64,000 bases of DNA, from assembly GCA_009760855.2 (NCBI GenBank), contig WPIO01000330.1, positions 1-64,000 of the forward strand. The letters run 5' to 3'. This document shows, one piece after another, positions 20,167-31,424 of this stretch. Positions within the stretch are counted from its first letter, which is position 1. Each line of letters opens with the position of its first letter. The notes beneath the pieces are model-generated. The model was not told the DNA's origin. It searched no databases and saw only the letters and a program-made list of their open reading frames with translations. A program made the translations under genes and the position numbers. Source of the DNA: Cristatella mucedo. Lineage: Eukaryota; Bryozoa; Phylactolaemata; Cristatellidae.

Positions 20167-23100
20167 ATGATAACGATAATAATAAAATGGCACTTGATAA
20201 AGCGCCCTCAGAGAACTCAATCTCTTTCTAGGCGCTTTACATTTGCAGCAAAGGGAAATGCAATTGAATGGTGAGTAATATCGTGCTTGATAAACAAACA
20301 AAAAGAATAACATGGTTAGGGGTGACATGCACAAGGTCAGCATGCAAATGTGGTTAGTGGCAGCATGCACAGTGTCAGCAGGCATAAGCACATGAAGGAC
20401 GAGTCACAGGGACCCACTAAATACTGTCCTAACTAGGTGTGTTTTTGAGACCTTTTTAAATGCGGTCAGGTCAGGGGATGTTCTGACACAGGTCGGGAGT
20501 GAGTTCCAAGCTTTGGGAGCATACGAACTTAATGCATGGTCTCCAAAGGATTTGAGGTTTGCACGAGGTATTTGTAGACTGTTGGATTCAGAAAAGCAGA
20601 TGGTACGATGCTTGGCCTAATGGGAGAGTGTATCTGCGAGCTAGGGTGGAGCCAAAGAATGAAGTGACCTAAAAGTAAGCGTCAAAACCTTGAAGTCAAT
20701 CCGTTGCTCGACTGGTAGCCAGTGCAGGTCGGCAAGAAGTGGAGTAACGTGGTAAGCGCGATGCTCACGACAGACAAGCCTAGCTGCAGAGTTTTGCACC
20801 AGCTGCAATCGCCTGATTGCTCATACTGGTTGGCCAGTAAGCAGTGAGTTGCAGAAGTCGAGACGGGATGTTACGAATGCATGGACCAACTTGGACGTGG
20901 TATTCTTATCTAAACAAGCCCGAATTTTAGCAACGTTATGAAGCTGAAAATAGGCAGATTTGACTGTTGAGCTGATACGGTTGTCTAACAAGAGGTCGCT
21001 TTCGAATGTGACACCTTAATTTCGAGCTGATTCAACTGGAGATATGCTGGCAGAGCGAGTTTTGATCGTCAGCCTTTCCAATTCTGAATCACACTGGGTT
21101 TGCCCATATCTAGTAAGTTACTTTGATCATCGTTTAGTTTTAGAAAATTTGCTGCCATCCACGTGCAGATGTCATCAATACATGCAGCAAGTGAGTTGAT
21201 AGAATTTGAGGAGCTAGAAGGCTGGGAGGGATCAAAGCAAAAGTACAACTGAGTGTACTGAGATCCGCATAGAAGCGAAAGCCTAGTTTGTGCTTGGCAA
21301 TCACATCAGCAAGAGGGAGCGTATAAACCGTGAAAAGAACCGGACCTAGCACCGAGCCCTGAGGTACTCCATATTTCAGAGGTACTTCAGATGATCTTTG
21401 TCGATTCACGTCAATACTCTGGAGGCTCCCACTGAGATCGGACCTGAACCACTGCAGAGCAATGCCAGTGATGCCCAGGCGAGATGAGATGGGCTCTAGA
21501 AGAACTCTGAGATCGATGGTATCAAAAGCTGCCGAGGGATCGAGCAAAACAAGCAGAGACACTTTACCCATGTCTGTATTCCTAAGTAGGTCGTTGTTTA
21601 CCCTAAGCATGCTGACTCTGTGGAATGATTATATATAGCTCTAAAGCCAGACTGGAACTTACTAGCAAGGTGTGAGGTTTCGATACACGAGTTCAGCTTG
21701 TTCGCCACGACCCGTTCCAGTGTCTTTGATAGGAATGTTAGAAGGGAGACTGGGCCGTAGTTGCTCAAGTTCTCTTGGTCCTGTGTCGCTTTCTTGAGAA
21801 GTGGCCTGACTAAAGCTTTTTTGAAAGGTGCTGGGACATGACCAAAGGGTAATGACATATTAATGAGGTTAGTTATGCATGGCAGCAGCAGATCAATGCA
21901 ACGTAGGAGCAGGACAGTGGGAATAGGGTCCAGAGGACTTGTTGGCTTCTTTGATTGAGATACGAATTTCAGGACTAGACCACTAGTGACCTGCTTAAAT
22001 GTAGCCGTTGAGGTGCAGCCAGGAATTTGGGGACAACATTCTAGTGGGGATGTTCTCATCACAGGGATGGATTCCCTGATCTTGTCTATCTTATGCACAA
22101 ATAATCGAGAGAAGCGATCAGCTAGATCATCACAAGGATCATCAAGTAAAGAGCTAATCTGGGAGCAGTTGAGGAGATGTTTGATCGTCAACATTAGCAT
22201 TTTTGGTTTGTGCATCTGTGATTCAACAGTGTTTCTATTGAAGCAAGACTTTTCTTTTGCTAGGATCAATTGGTACGACATACGTCTTCATATGCCTTTT
22301 GATGGAGAGCCAGTCTAGATTTTGTGCATGCTTTTTCAAGCTTTCGCTTGGAAGACTTGGCTAGTTTAATGTCTGTGGTAAACCATAGGCCGTCTAGGTG
22401 GGGGCGCACAGTATGCTTTGTCAGTGGTGCAAACTCGTCGAGCGTGTCAGCTAGTGTAATGTTGTAGCTATCTACCAATGATGACAGATCGGAGGGAGGA
22501 CTGAGCAGCAGAGGTGATACAGATATTCTAGCACGGACAGCATCGATGTCAAGGGTCTTGAGCTTTCGTGATTCGCAGGTTATTTTAGAGGAGGAGGTGG
22601 GCACACACTGTAGATTGAATAAGATCCACATGTGGTCAGATAAGCAGCATTTGGTAATAATTGGTGATGACAAAGTGCAGTTGTATGCGAAAATCTGATT
22701 CGAATGTGTGACCCTCGATGTGAGTAGGGCCATGCACATGAGCCACAAGAGACAACGAGTCAGTCAGTTCACGAAATTCGGTGCTGAAAGCGTCAGTTAA
22801 GTTATTAAAATGAACGTTGAAATTACCCATGACGAGGATGGGTCGATTTCTTGCACACAGAATCGCAATGAGATGGAAGAAATCTGAGATAAGGAGGATT
22901 TGGTACCTGATGGGCGATAGACTACTGCCACTATCGGTAGCTTGTTTTCGGATGAGACCAAGACATTTGATTAAAAAGACTGCTTCGAGGGTACTGCAAA
23001 TGGCTTGAAGTTTAATTTCGAGCAAACGATAATAGCAACTCCACCTCCAGTTTTGATTGATCTAGGGGTGTGAAAGAACGAGAAACCAGATGGGGTTGCG

Positions 23101-23540
23101 TCTTTAATTGTTGAGCAGTTTGTCGACCTCAGCCAAGTTTCAGTTACGGCGAGCAGGTAGATACCATTTTCAGAAATTAGGTAGCCTATTACCTGAGGTT
23201 TATTTCACATTGTGCGAGTATTCCAAAGGCAAGCGTTAAGTCTGGCTGATGGAGTTACAACAGGCCTGATGACCACTAAGTTGGAGAGATTTACAGTGAC
23301 GCATGTGGGGGAGCGTGCTGAGCGGTTCGAGACAATGCTAGGAATACCAAACTCAGCTTGCAGTTCCAGCCCAACGAGCTGGTTCTGACCTGGCGGTTCC
23401 TGCCACTGCAGTGGCTACTGGGTGCTTTTCTTTTGTTAATGCATAGTTCATGAATCTTAGCAACAACATTATTATCTAGGAATGCATTTGATCTACGATG
23501 ACGAAGCGATAACAGCTGCTGATGATCATAACTAACAAGC
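20167..23540 (-). mobile_element. LINE-A, longest copy: endonuclease remnant to 3' tail
   Basis: Reverse-strand copy of about 3.4 kb. From its 5' side (high coordinates): apurinic-like endonuclease pieces at about 22640-23280 (ACLWNTRTM, YLLAVTETWLR, IKTGGGVAI, VMGNFNVHFN); the linker with LADTLDEFAPLTKHTV and DGLWFTTDIKLA; RT at 21140-22281 ([55 protein letters not shown]); then the C-terminal region, 3' UTR, terminal stem-loop (20199-20238) and tail (20171-20187). The YADD region is damaged and many frameshifts exist, so it is inactive. It is the best template here for the LINE-A domain order. Its 5' end abuts LINE-B directly at 23541. Confidence 0.92.
20199..20238 (-). other. Conserved 3'-terminal stem-loop of LINE-A
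   Basis: On the element's sense strand AAAGCGCC and GGCGCTTT form a perfect 8-bp inverted repeat (20231-20238 with 20199-20206). It encloses a second inverted pair AGAGA/TCTCT (20210-20214 with 20221-20225). The same structure ends the copies at 7528, 13615, 16213 and 62476, just before the microsatellite tail. RT recognition of a 3'-end hairpin is known for stringent-type LINEs; that role here is inferred. Confidence 0.7.
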
Positions 23541-24864
23541 AGGTCTGCTAGATCTGTCTGCTGCCTTCGACACCATTGATCACCAAGTTCTGCTTGAACG
23601 ATTGAGAACAAGGATCGGTCTGGCAGACGAAGCACTGGCATGGTTTAAATCCTACTTGTCTGATCGTGTTCAATCCGTGTCGTGTGGGGGTCAGGTCTCA
23701 GACATGAGAAGGGTCACCTGTGGAGTCCCTCAAGGGTCTGTACTTGGTCCCTTGCTGTTCTCCATTTATACACAACCTCTGGGAAAAGTGATTAAGGCCC
23801 ATGGAATAGGATGTCACTTCTATGCTGACGATACTCAGTTGTATTTGTCATTTAAACCGTCGGAATCTGCTGCAGCAACTGAGAAACTGAATGCTTGCCT
23901 TGCCGATATTCGATCCTGGATGTCGGAAAACTTCCTGAAATTAAATGACGATACAACTGAACTGCTTCTCATAGGACACCCTAAGCGTGTGGCTGGATTA
24001 AAAGGCTTTGCTGTTCTAATAGGTGATGCTATTGTGCGACCTTCACCACGTGCTCGTAATCTAGGTGTCGTGTTCGACAGCTGCCTCAATTTGAAAAGCT
24101 TCATTCAGAAGACTGCCTCTACAGCTAGCCATCACATCCAATCCCTATCCAAGATTAGAAGCTGTCTCCCACAGTGGCTTGTAAAATATTTAACAAGCTC
24201 TTTAGTTCTGTCTCGGCTTGATTATTGTAATTCCCATTTGGCTGGGCTACAAAAGAAAGCTATTATGCCACTACAGCGGACTGGCGGCAAGGCTGGTCTT
24301 CAAGTCCCAGCGGTTTGAGCACGCGTCTCCTTTGCTGAAAGAGCTAGAATGGTTGCCGGTTGAGCAAAGGATACAGAGCAAAGTTCTTACGCTGACCCAA
24401 AAGGCCCGTCACGGCTTGGCTCCTTCATACCTAGCTGAACTGCTGAATCAGTTTCAGCCTGTTCGCGTTCTCAGGTCCTGTGTGGACAATAAATTAGCTG
24501 TCCCATTCCTATGCTTAAAGGCAGTTGGCGACAGAAGCTTTAGCTCAGCAGGTCCTAGACTGTGGAACTCGCTTCCACAATTCTTACGCAACGACATCTA
24601 CTCTGCAACTGCCGACTATGGCACATCTTTTTCAGCGGTCCTGAACTGCTACTTCTATTCTACTCACTACCTCAACTGCTCTCCTAACTCTGCTATGCTT
24701 CCCACTTTCTCTTTGTTGCGTGAGACGAAGTCTGTTGGCTACCGAATGCGTACCGAAAGCCGCTTCAGCTGTGAGTGAGCTATACAAAACTCTCCTGCGT
24801 AACACCCACATGGTCTTTTTGACTTTGTGAAGTTACTGACGGAGATACATTACATTACATTACA
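23541..24864 (+). mobile_element. LINE-B, best-preserved RT copy
   Basis: A 5'-truncated LINE-B that starts inside the RT domain ([10 protein letters not shown]) and runs to the ACATT tail at 24845-24864. The frame 23602-24318 holds the catalytic signatures [15 protein letters not shown] and [14 protein letters not shown], then [14 protein letters not shown] and [11 protein letters not shown] small deletion near 24282 (compare ACTATGAATATGGCTGC at 3779) shifts to the frame 24218-24778, which finishes the ORF. The YADD box is intact, so this is a recent copy broken by truncation and one frameshift. Confidence 0.92.
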
Positions 24865-25139
24865 GGATAATAATATAGGAGCTGTTAGGTAACTACTGCA
24901 TTAAGTGCTGATATTAATCTGCTTGGTGGAATGCGATTATTCAAAGGCTGATAATTGCATCTTTTAGCAGAGATCATATGCTCAGCTAATTTGCAGCTTT
25001 TACTTTTAATTTACTCTATGGCAACTATGTTCTAGTCTTCTCCTCTTGTCGAAAATGTGTCGACTTTGTGGCAAACACAGTCGATTTCAGTTAAGGTAAT
25101 GGGAGTGATGCATAGGGACCTAATAGATAGGAGATAAAA

Positions 25140-25925
25140 AAGGTGATAAATACACTTTTTGCTACTAGAACGATTGAAAATAACATCTGTCTGACAGATG
25201 AGGCACTAGCATGGTTTAATCTATCTGTGTCGTGTAGGGCTCAAGTGTCATCCACCAGCCAAGTCACCTGTTGAGTTCCTCAACGGTCTATCCTCCTTGC
25301 GTTGCTGTTCTACTTTTATACTCAAACTCTGGGAAAAGTGTTTCAGGCCCTTGGCGTAGCCATTCGCTATTAGGCTGACGATATGCAACTGTATTTGTCA
25401 TTCAAACCGCTGGAACCAGCTGCAGCAACTGATAAACTAAATACTCGCCTTGCCCACATTCGTTTCTCGATGTCGGCTTATGTTATTAAACTGAGCGATA
25501 ATTAAATTGAAGTGCTACTCATACGGCACCCAAAGCACGTCGCTGGATTACAAGGCTTTGCTCTTCTAATACGTGATACTGTTGTGCAACCATCATCGTG
25601 CCCTCGGAATTGGCGTGCCGTCCTTCGCCTACATTTGGAAAGCTTCGTTAAGAAGACTGCTTCCAGAGCTATTAATAATGTCGATCCCAATTTAAGACAA
25701 GGAACTGTCGTCTGTAGTGTCTTGAAAAATATTCAGCTAGCTCTATAGTACTGTCTTATCTAGATTATTGTGAACACATTTAGGTTAGGCTACCTGGAAA
25801 ATCCACTAGGCCAGTGCAGCTAGCTATGAATAGGGCTACAAGGCGAGTTCCATAAATCCGAGAGGTTCTTCTCTTTCTTTAAGAAAGCTTCGGTGGCTGC
25901 CGGTTGATCGATGGATGCAGGGGAA
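25140..25925 (+). pseudogene. Decayed LINE-B RT relic in unit 1
   Basis: Plus-strand RT remnant with many stops: VIKLSDN, IEVLLIRHPKHVAGLQG (25512-25560) and LESFVKKTASRA. The YADD box has become [18 protein letters not shown] (codons at about 25377-25430). Shared by units 2, 4 and 5, so it predates the tandem amplification. Confidence 0.8.
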
Positions 25926-26690
25926 CGCTGTCCACTACGACAGTTAGGTTAAGGCTTTAGAGATGACTGGCACGGGTTGTCGAGGGTAGCTTGCTGCAGT
26001 GTTGTATGTGGCACAACTTCCTGCAACGTTGTATCTAGTTCTTACGTCAAAGTTTCCTACAAAAATAATAGAGCAGCTTCTTAGCTTCGTGTCACCAAAT
26101 TTTGTCGAATTTGATCACCTCTTCAAAAGAATATGTGCTTAGCCTTTTCTGCATACTCCCTTCTTAAAGGACCAGTAATTGACATTGATACAAACCACGA
26201 ATCAATTTGCGTTCTTGACTAAACCTATGAGGCACCTAAAACTGTGAACTTGTTGACTGATATCACAACTTTTCGAGGCTTATGATATTCAAGACGAAAC
26301 GTATGTAAGATATGTTCACTTTATAGACTTCCGGTAGTTTTTATATTGACTATATATGTATACTATATACGTATTGCTATCTCCAATTAGTTTTTGTTGC
26401 TCTTAGTACTTATTTCAGCATCTGTGAGCTGTATCGTGTTTCGAACGACTCTAAAAGTCTTCATTTCTTCCACGTGTAAAGTGAACATTAATAAAGTGTT
26501 ATGTTCACGCTGCAGATTGTGTTTAACAGATGTTTTACTAGTGCTGTTGATATTGCCGATTATAGTATGACTTCAATGTGCTGTGTCTGCTACCTATTTA
26601 GAATATGTCATTGCGGTTAACTTCTCTTACGGCACATTTATGAGGCTTGCAAGAGAGAAAACCATGTTTACTTTCCATTTCTATTTCTAG

Positions 26691-27031
26691 CTTGAGCTGC
26701 TCAATAATAATAATAGTAATAATATTACTGCACTTGATCAAGTGCCATCAGAGAACATAATCTCTTTCTAGGCGCTTTACATTTGCTGCAAAGGGAAATG
26801 CAATTGAATGATAACTAAAATCACTCTTGAAAAACAAACAAAATGAATAATATGGTTAGGGGTTGCATGCACAGGGTCAGCATGCAATGTGGTTAGTGGC
26901 AGCATATCAGCGGAAACGAGAAGCTAACCACTTTACCCTCGGTGATATGCCAGCTTCAAGCTCTGAAAACGCTGGTGGCTCGTTCTTGTGGCCTACCTGA
27001 ACTGCCGGACTTCTGGGACGGCATGAAGTCG
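26691..27031 (+). pseudogene. LRR exon of unit 1, interrupted by LINE-A
   Basis: The splice acceptor TTTCTAG (26684-26690) and donor TCG|GTAAGC (27032) are intact. The exon begins CTTGAGCTGCTCAA and resumes at about 26906 with codons for NEKLTTLP and the second repeat ARSCGLPELPDFWDGMKS. A 200-base LINE-A 3' end, in reverse orientation, separates them. Without the insert the exon would be 141 nt, as in the other units. As it stands the exon would either be skipped or introduce foreign sequence. Confidence 0.8.
26706..26905 (-). mobile_element. LINE-A 3' end inserted in an LRR exon
   Basis: Plus-strand text starts with an (AAT)n tail, then the terminal stem-loop (CACTTGATCAAGTGCCATC...TCTTTCTAGGCGCTTTAC), and stops in the 3' UTR at GTGGTTAGTGGCAGCA. 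Units 2-5 lack it, so it arrived after amplification. I see no clear target duplication. Confidence 0.88.
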
Positions 27032-27099
27032 GTAAGCTCAGAAGTAAAATTGCCAAGCCTAGATTTAAAATAGAAGTTTAGCCCGGCCATGTCTACCTA

Positions 27100-28945
27100 C
27101 TATAAAAAATAATTGTTGAAGCACTGGTGCACTTTTCTAAAATTCCCACGTCTACGGTCAACAATCACCTTAAACCCTTTGAGGTTACCTATTTACCTAG
27201 TGATCCTTGTGGTGATCATGATCAGAGCTTCTGTAGCATTGTCAACAAGATATAAAAGATCATATTCCAGCCCTAGGGTGGCAGCTTAACATGCCAATTG
27301 GTAACATATCTTTCAACTGCATGCAGTTCCTCAGTATCTACGTTCAAGGAAGCAATGAGGGGCAATATTCTGAAGTGGATATCCCAATCAAAGAAGAGAA
27401 ATAGTCCAGTAGGCCCTATTCTTGCTCTCCTGCTTCCGATATGCTATTGTCTTCTGGTTCTATGCACATGATACACAATACAGATGTCATTAGCCTTTTT
27501 TCAAGTCCAAGCACCTTTCAAAAAGGCATTATTTAGGCTACTACTCATTAAAGCAACTATTGACCATGAGAACTTGAGCAACTTCTCTGTTTCTCTTCTA
27601 CAGCTCCTATAAAAAAGCTGGACTGATTCGTGGCAGACCAGCTGAACTCTTATATTGGAATTGCTCACGTAGCGAGTAAGATTCAATCTGGTTATAGAAC
27701 TAATCAGTCCACGGAGCCAACATAACTTCGGGTGTATTATGTATGACCTTAGGTATGGAGGCTTAAGCTTGTTTGGCTCGAGCTTTCGGCCGGTCTTGAC
27801 ACAATCGATCTGCCAGCCCATCGTGAGTGCTGTCCATCTTGCATGTTCATCACTGGCACTGCACTGCAATGGTCGAGTTCCTATCTCAGTAGCCGACTCC
27901 AGAAAATATTTGTTTACGGACAAAGATCACTATCGGACCTTGTTTGAAGTAGAGGTGTCTCAGGGCTCTGTGCTTAGTTGTGTTCGTTTAACAGTTTAGA
28001 CTGACCACTTGCCAATGTGATAGCCAGGCACAATCTAGGCTTTCACCACGTATAGAACACTCACTGGCCCCTTTGCTTTTACGCCTCCTAGTCTTTCAGC
28101 ATGTAAAATATTCTCACCTTTCATGCTGCATGTATATATGACATCCACACATGAATGTAAGCAAATCTTTATAAATTATATGATTAAAGCAACTTACTCG
28201 TTATGGAAAAAACTGTGTAATTTCCAATCGGGTACCGTTATATCGTACAATCGGCTCTGGTCTTTTATATGTATTATTGAATCTAAGGCTTCCCATTCCA
28301 AATGGACCGTTTATTGAACGACCACATGAGTTCCACTGTCAAGCCTGCATACCTTCATCTAAATAATATCATTAAATTCGGGCTTCTTTAGCCTGGGATA
28401 ATACACTTATATTGTGAATTTTTGTGCAGCTTCCTGTCTCGACCTCCTAATTTCACTGTTCGTTTGCCAGTATTTGCAACACGGTTCCTTTTTCTTTAGC
28501 CCCAGCCTACCTATCCGATTTGCTTCCCCACGAGGCTAAGCATGCTACTACTCACCCTTCTAAATCTGGTGGTTTACCTACACCTCAAATGAATGTCTAG
28601 TCCTTTGGAGACCTTGTCGTTAGGTCGCATGGTCCTAAAGCCTATACAGACTTTGGCCTATCGTCATGACGGATCCTACTTTAAAGGATGTTTAAAAGTA
28701 TACAACTATCCCACCACTTAGTGGGTCCGTGTGATTTTCCTTTTGTGTGCTTAACTGCGAGGACACCTTTATTGCTGCCATTTGCCACTGTAGCATGGTG
28801 ACCCTGTATGTGTCCCCTCAAACTAGGTTGTGCTTGTAGTCATGGAGCATTCTAGTAGCAGTTTCGTCCTGCTCCCTTTTCAGGAAATTTAAATTACTTA
28901 GTTCTCTTAAGATGCTTCGTAAATGTATTATCATTGCTTACGTTT
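27100..28945 (+). pseudogene. Decayed LINE-A relic in unit 1
   Basis: Plus-strand remnant of the LINE-A RT ORF and 3' end. Nucleotide matches to the copy at 48978-51066 include GTCTACGGTCAACAATCACC, CTAGTGATCCTTGTGGTGAT and the 3' end GTTCTCTTAAGATGC...ATTATCATTG (28900-28935). Stops occur every few dozen codons. The equivalent stretch is present in all units. Confidence 0.8.
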
Positions 28946-29639
28946 AAAACTTATGAATGCTGAAGCCTATTGAGGCGTGTACACTCTGATGCTGCACGGT
29001 GTATCTGGAATCATGTTTAGTTTATATTGAAAATAATATTTTTGATATGGCTAAAAATGATTACACATTGTTAGAACCTAAAATGACGGTTAAAGCGGCT
29101 TCACAAGTAGCTGGTGGTTGTTAGCTGCAGAACTGTTTGGAACAATTCCAAACGAGACGTCACCTGTAACAATTCACCTGTGCTTAGCATTTCGCTTTAT
29201 CTAAAACTTAACGCTCTAAATAGCATTAGTTATTTAAAGCCGGTAACTTTAATCATATTTTCTATTGAAAGGTTTGTCGACTCAGAGTACCTCAGTCGAC
29301 AAGCTAACTACTTGTCAATCCTGTTATCGATGCTTCCGAAAATGCAAGAGTTGTCATCAGATAGGACTACGAAGTTCGCATGTAGTTCATACCAAATTAA
29401 AAATAGAAGGTGCTGTTCGGTAACTACGCTATTAAATGCTCACATAGATGAGCTTGGTGGAATGCGATTATTCAAAGGCTGATGACTGGACCTTCTAAGA
29501 GAGATTATATCCTCAGCAAACTTGACGCTTCTACTTTCGGTGGACACTGTGGTAACTATACTTTAGCCTTCTCATTCGGTCAATAATTCGTGGACTTTGT
29601 TGGAAACAGGGTCGAGTTCAGGTTAGATAAAAAGAGTGA

Positions 29640-30450
29640 TGCAGAGGGACTTGATAGGGAGGAGATAAGAAAGGTGATGAATACAATTTTTGGTACTTAA
29701 ACAATTGAGGATAACATCTGTCCGTCAGATGACGCACTGGCTTGGCTTATTCCATCCGGTTCATGTAGGGCTCAAGTGTCATCCAGCAGCCAAGTCACCT
29801 GTGGAATCCCTCAACGGTCCATCCTCGTTCCGTTGTTGTTCTCCTTAAGTACTCTAAATCTGGGAAAAGTGTTTCAGCTCCATAGCGTAACATTTCGCTT
29901 TTCGGCTGACGATATGCAACTGTATTTGTCATTAAAACCGTTGGAACCAGCTGCAGCAACTGATAAACTGAATACTTGCCTAGCCGTAGTTCGATCCAGG
30001 ATGTTGGCTAATAATATCACACTGAGCACTAATTAAACTGGAGGGCTACTCACAGGGTACCAGAAGCATGTGGCAGAACTGCAAGGCTTAGCTCTTCTAA
30101 TAGGTGATACTGTTGTGCGACCATCATCGTTTGCTCGAAGTTGGGGTGCAGTCGTTAGCCTACGTTTGGAAAGCTTCGTTAGGAAGACTGCTTCCAGAGC
30201 TAATAATAACATCGATCTCTATTTAGGATCAGGAACTGTCGTCCACTGTGTCCTGAACAATATTTTGCTAGCGCTAAAGTACTCTCTTATCTACATTTTT
30301 GTAAATCTCTTTAGGCTTGGCTACCTCGAAAAGCCACTAGGCCATTGTAGCTAGCTATGAATAGTGCTACAAGGCTAGTTCGGAAATCCCAGAGATTTTC
30401 CTACTTCGTTAAGAAAGCTTCGATGGCTGCCTATCGATCAACGGATGCAG
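29640..30450 (+). pseudogene. Decayed LINE-B RT relic in unit 2
   Basis: Contains SSSQVTCGIPQRSILVPLLF and SADDMQLYLSLKPLEP in one open frame (29776-30036), then TVVRPSSFARSW and LESFVRKTAS in another (30070-30354). The catalytic Y of YADD is replaced by S. Homologous to 25140-25925. Confidence 0.8.
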
Positions 30451-31220
30451 ATGAGCATAGTCAACTGTGACAGTTAGGTTAAGGTTTTAGAGATGAGTGG
30501 CACCGATTGTCAATATTAGCTTGCTGCAGTGTTGTATCTTGCACAAATGCTGCAACATTGTATCTTGTTCTTACTTAAAAGTTTCCGACAAAAGGAACCA
30601 AGCAGCTTCCTAGCTTCGTGTCACCGAATTTCGTCAACTTAGGTCACCTCTTCAAAAGAATATGTCCTCAGGCTTTTCTGCATGCCACATTCTTCGGGTA
30701 CCAGTAATTTACATTGATACAAGCAGCGAATCCATGTGCATCCTTGAGTAAACCTACGAGGCACCTCAAACAGTGAAGTCGTTGACTGATATCACAACTT
30801 TTCGAGGCTATCTGACATTCAAGACAAAACTTGTGTTAGATGTGTTCACTGTATTTACTTCCGGAAGTTTTTATGTTCACTATCTGTGTATGCTATATAC
30901 GTATTGCTGTCTCAAATTAGTTTTTGTTGGGCTTCATGCTTACTTTAGCAGCTGTAAACATTTGCATAATTTGTACGACTCCGGAAGTCTTCATTTGTGC
31001 CTCACGTCAAGCGAACATAAATAAAGTGCTACGTTCACGGTGCGGATTATGTTCGACAGATGTTTTACTAGTGCTGTTTATAATGCCGATTATTGTACGA
31101 CTTCAATGTGCTGTGTCTGCTACCTATTCATCATACGTTTTTGCTGTTAACTTCCCTTACAGCAATTTTATAAGGCTTGCAAGAGTGTAAACCAGGTATA
31201 CTTTCCATTTCTGTTTCTAG

Positions 31221-31361
31221 CTTAAGCACCTTGATATCAGCTTGAACAAGAAGCTAACCACTTTACCTTCTTCGATATGCCAGATTCAAGCTCTGACACA
31301 GCTGGTGGCTCAGTCTTGTGGCCTAACTAAACTGCCAGACTCCTGGAACGGCATGAAGTCG
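31221..31361 (+). CDS. LRR exon of unit 2 (47 codons, phase 0-0)
   Basis: Acceptor TTTCTGTTTCTAG ends at 31220 and the donor is TCG|GTAAGC at 31362. The 141 nt are open in the frame set by exon 1 and encode two LRRs: LKHLDISLNKKLTTLPSSI, then QALTQLVAQSCGLTKLP. The unit starts with the L of one LRR and ends GMKS, so any number of such exons can be joined in register. Closest to the exon of unit 5. It probably encodes part of an LRR scaffold; no partner can be inferred. Confidence 0.72.
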
Positions 31362-31424
31362 GTAAGCTCAGAAGTAGAGTTGCAACGCCTACATTTAAAA
31401 AAATGTTTAGCCTAGGCAACGTCA

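Larger units (their letters stand above)
24865..28954 (+). repeat. LRR-exon array, unit 1 (5'-truncated)
   Basis: First unit of a tandem array with a period of about 4.3 kb. It lacks the first roughly 430 bases found in later units and starts right after the LINE-B tail. Order: short unique sequence, LINE-B relic (25140-25925), unique spacer, LRR exon (26691-27031, interrupted), LINE-A relic on the plus strand (27100-28945). The part 24880-26690 is nearly identical to 36390-38207 in unit 4, closer than to units 2 or 5. Confidence 0.85.

Noticed and set aside
25502-25690. Minus-strand frames over the unit relics (also 36884-37207, 23835-24104)
   Set aside because: They are antisense shadows of the LINE-B RT coding strand.
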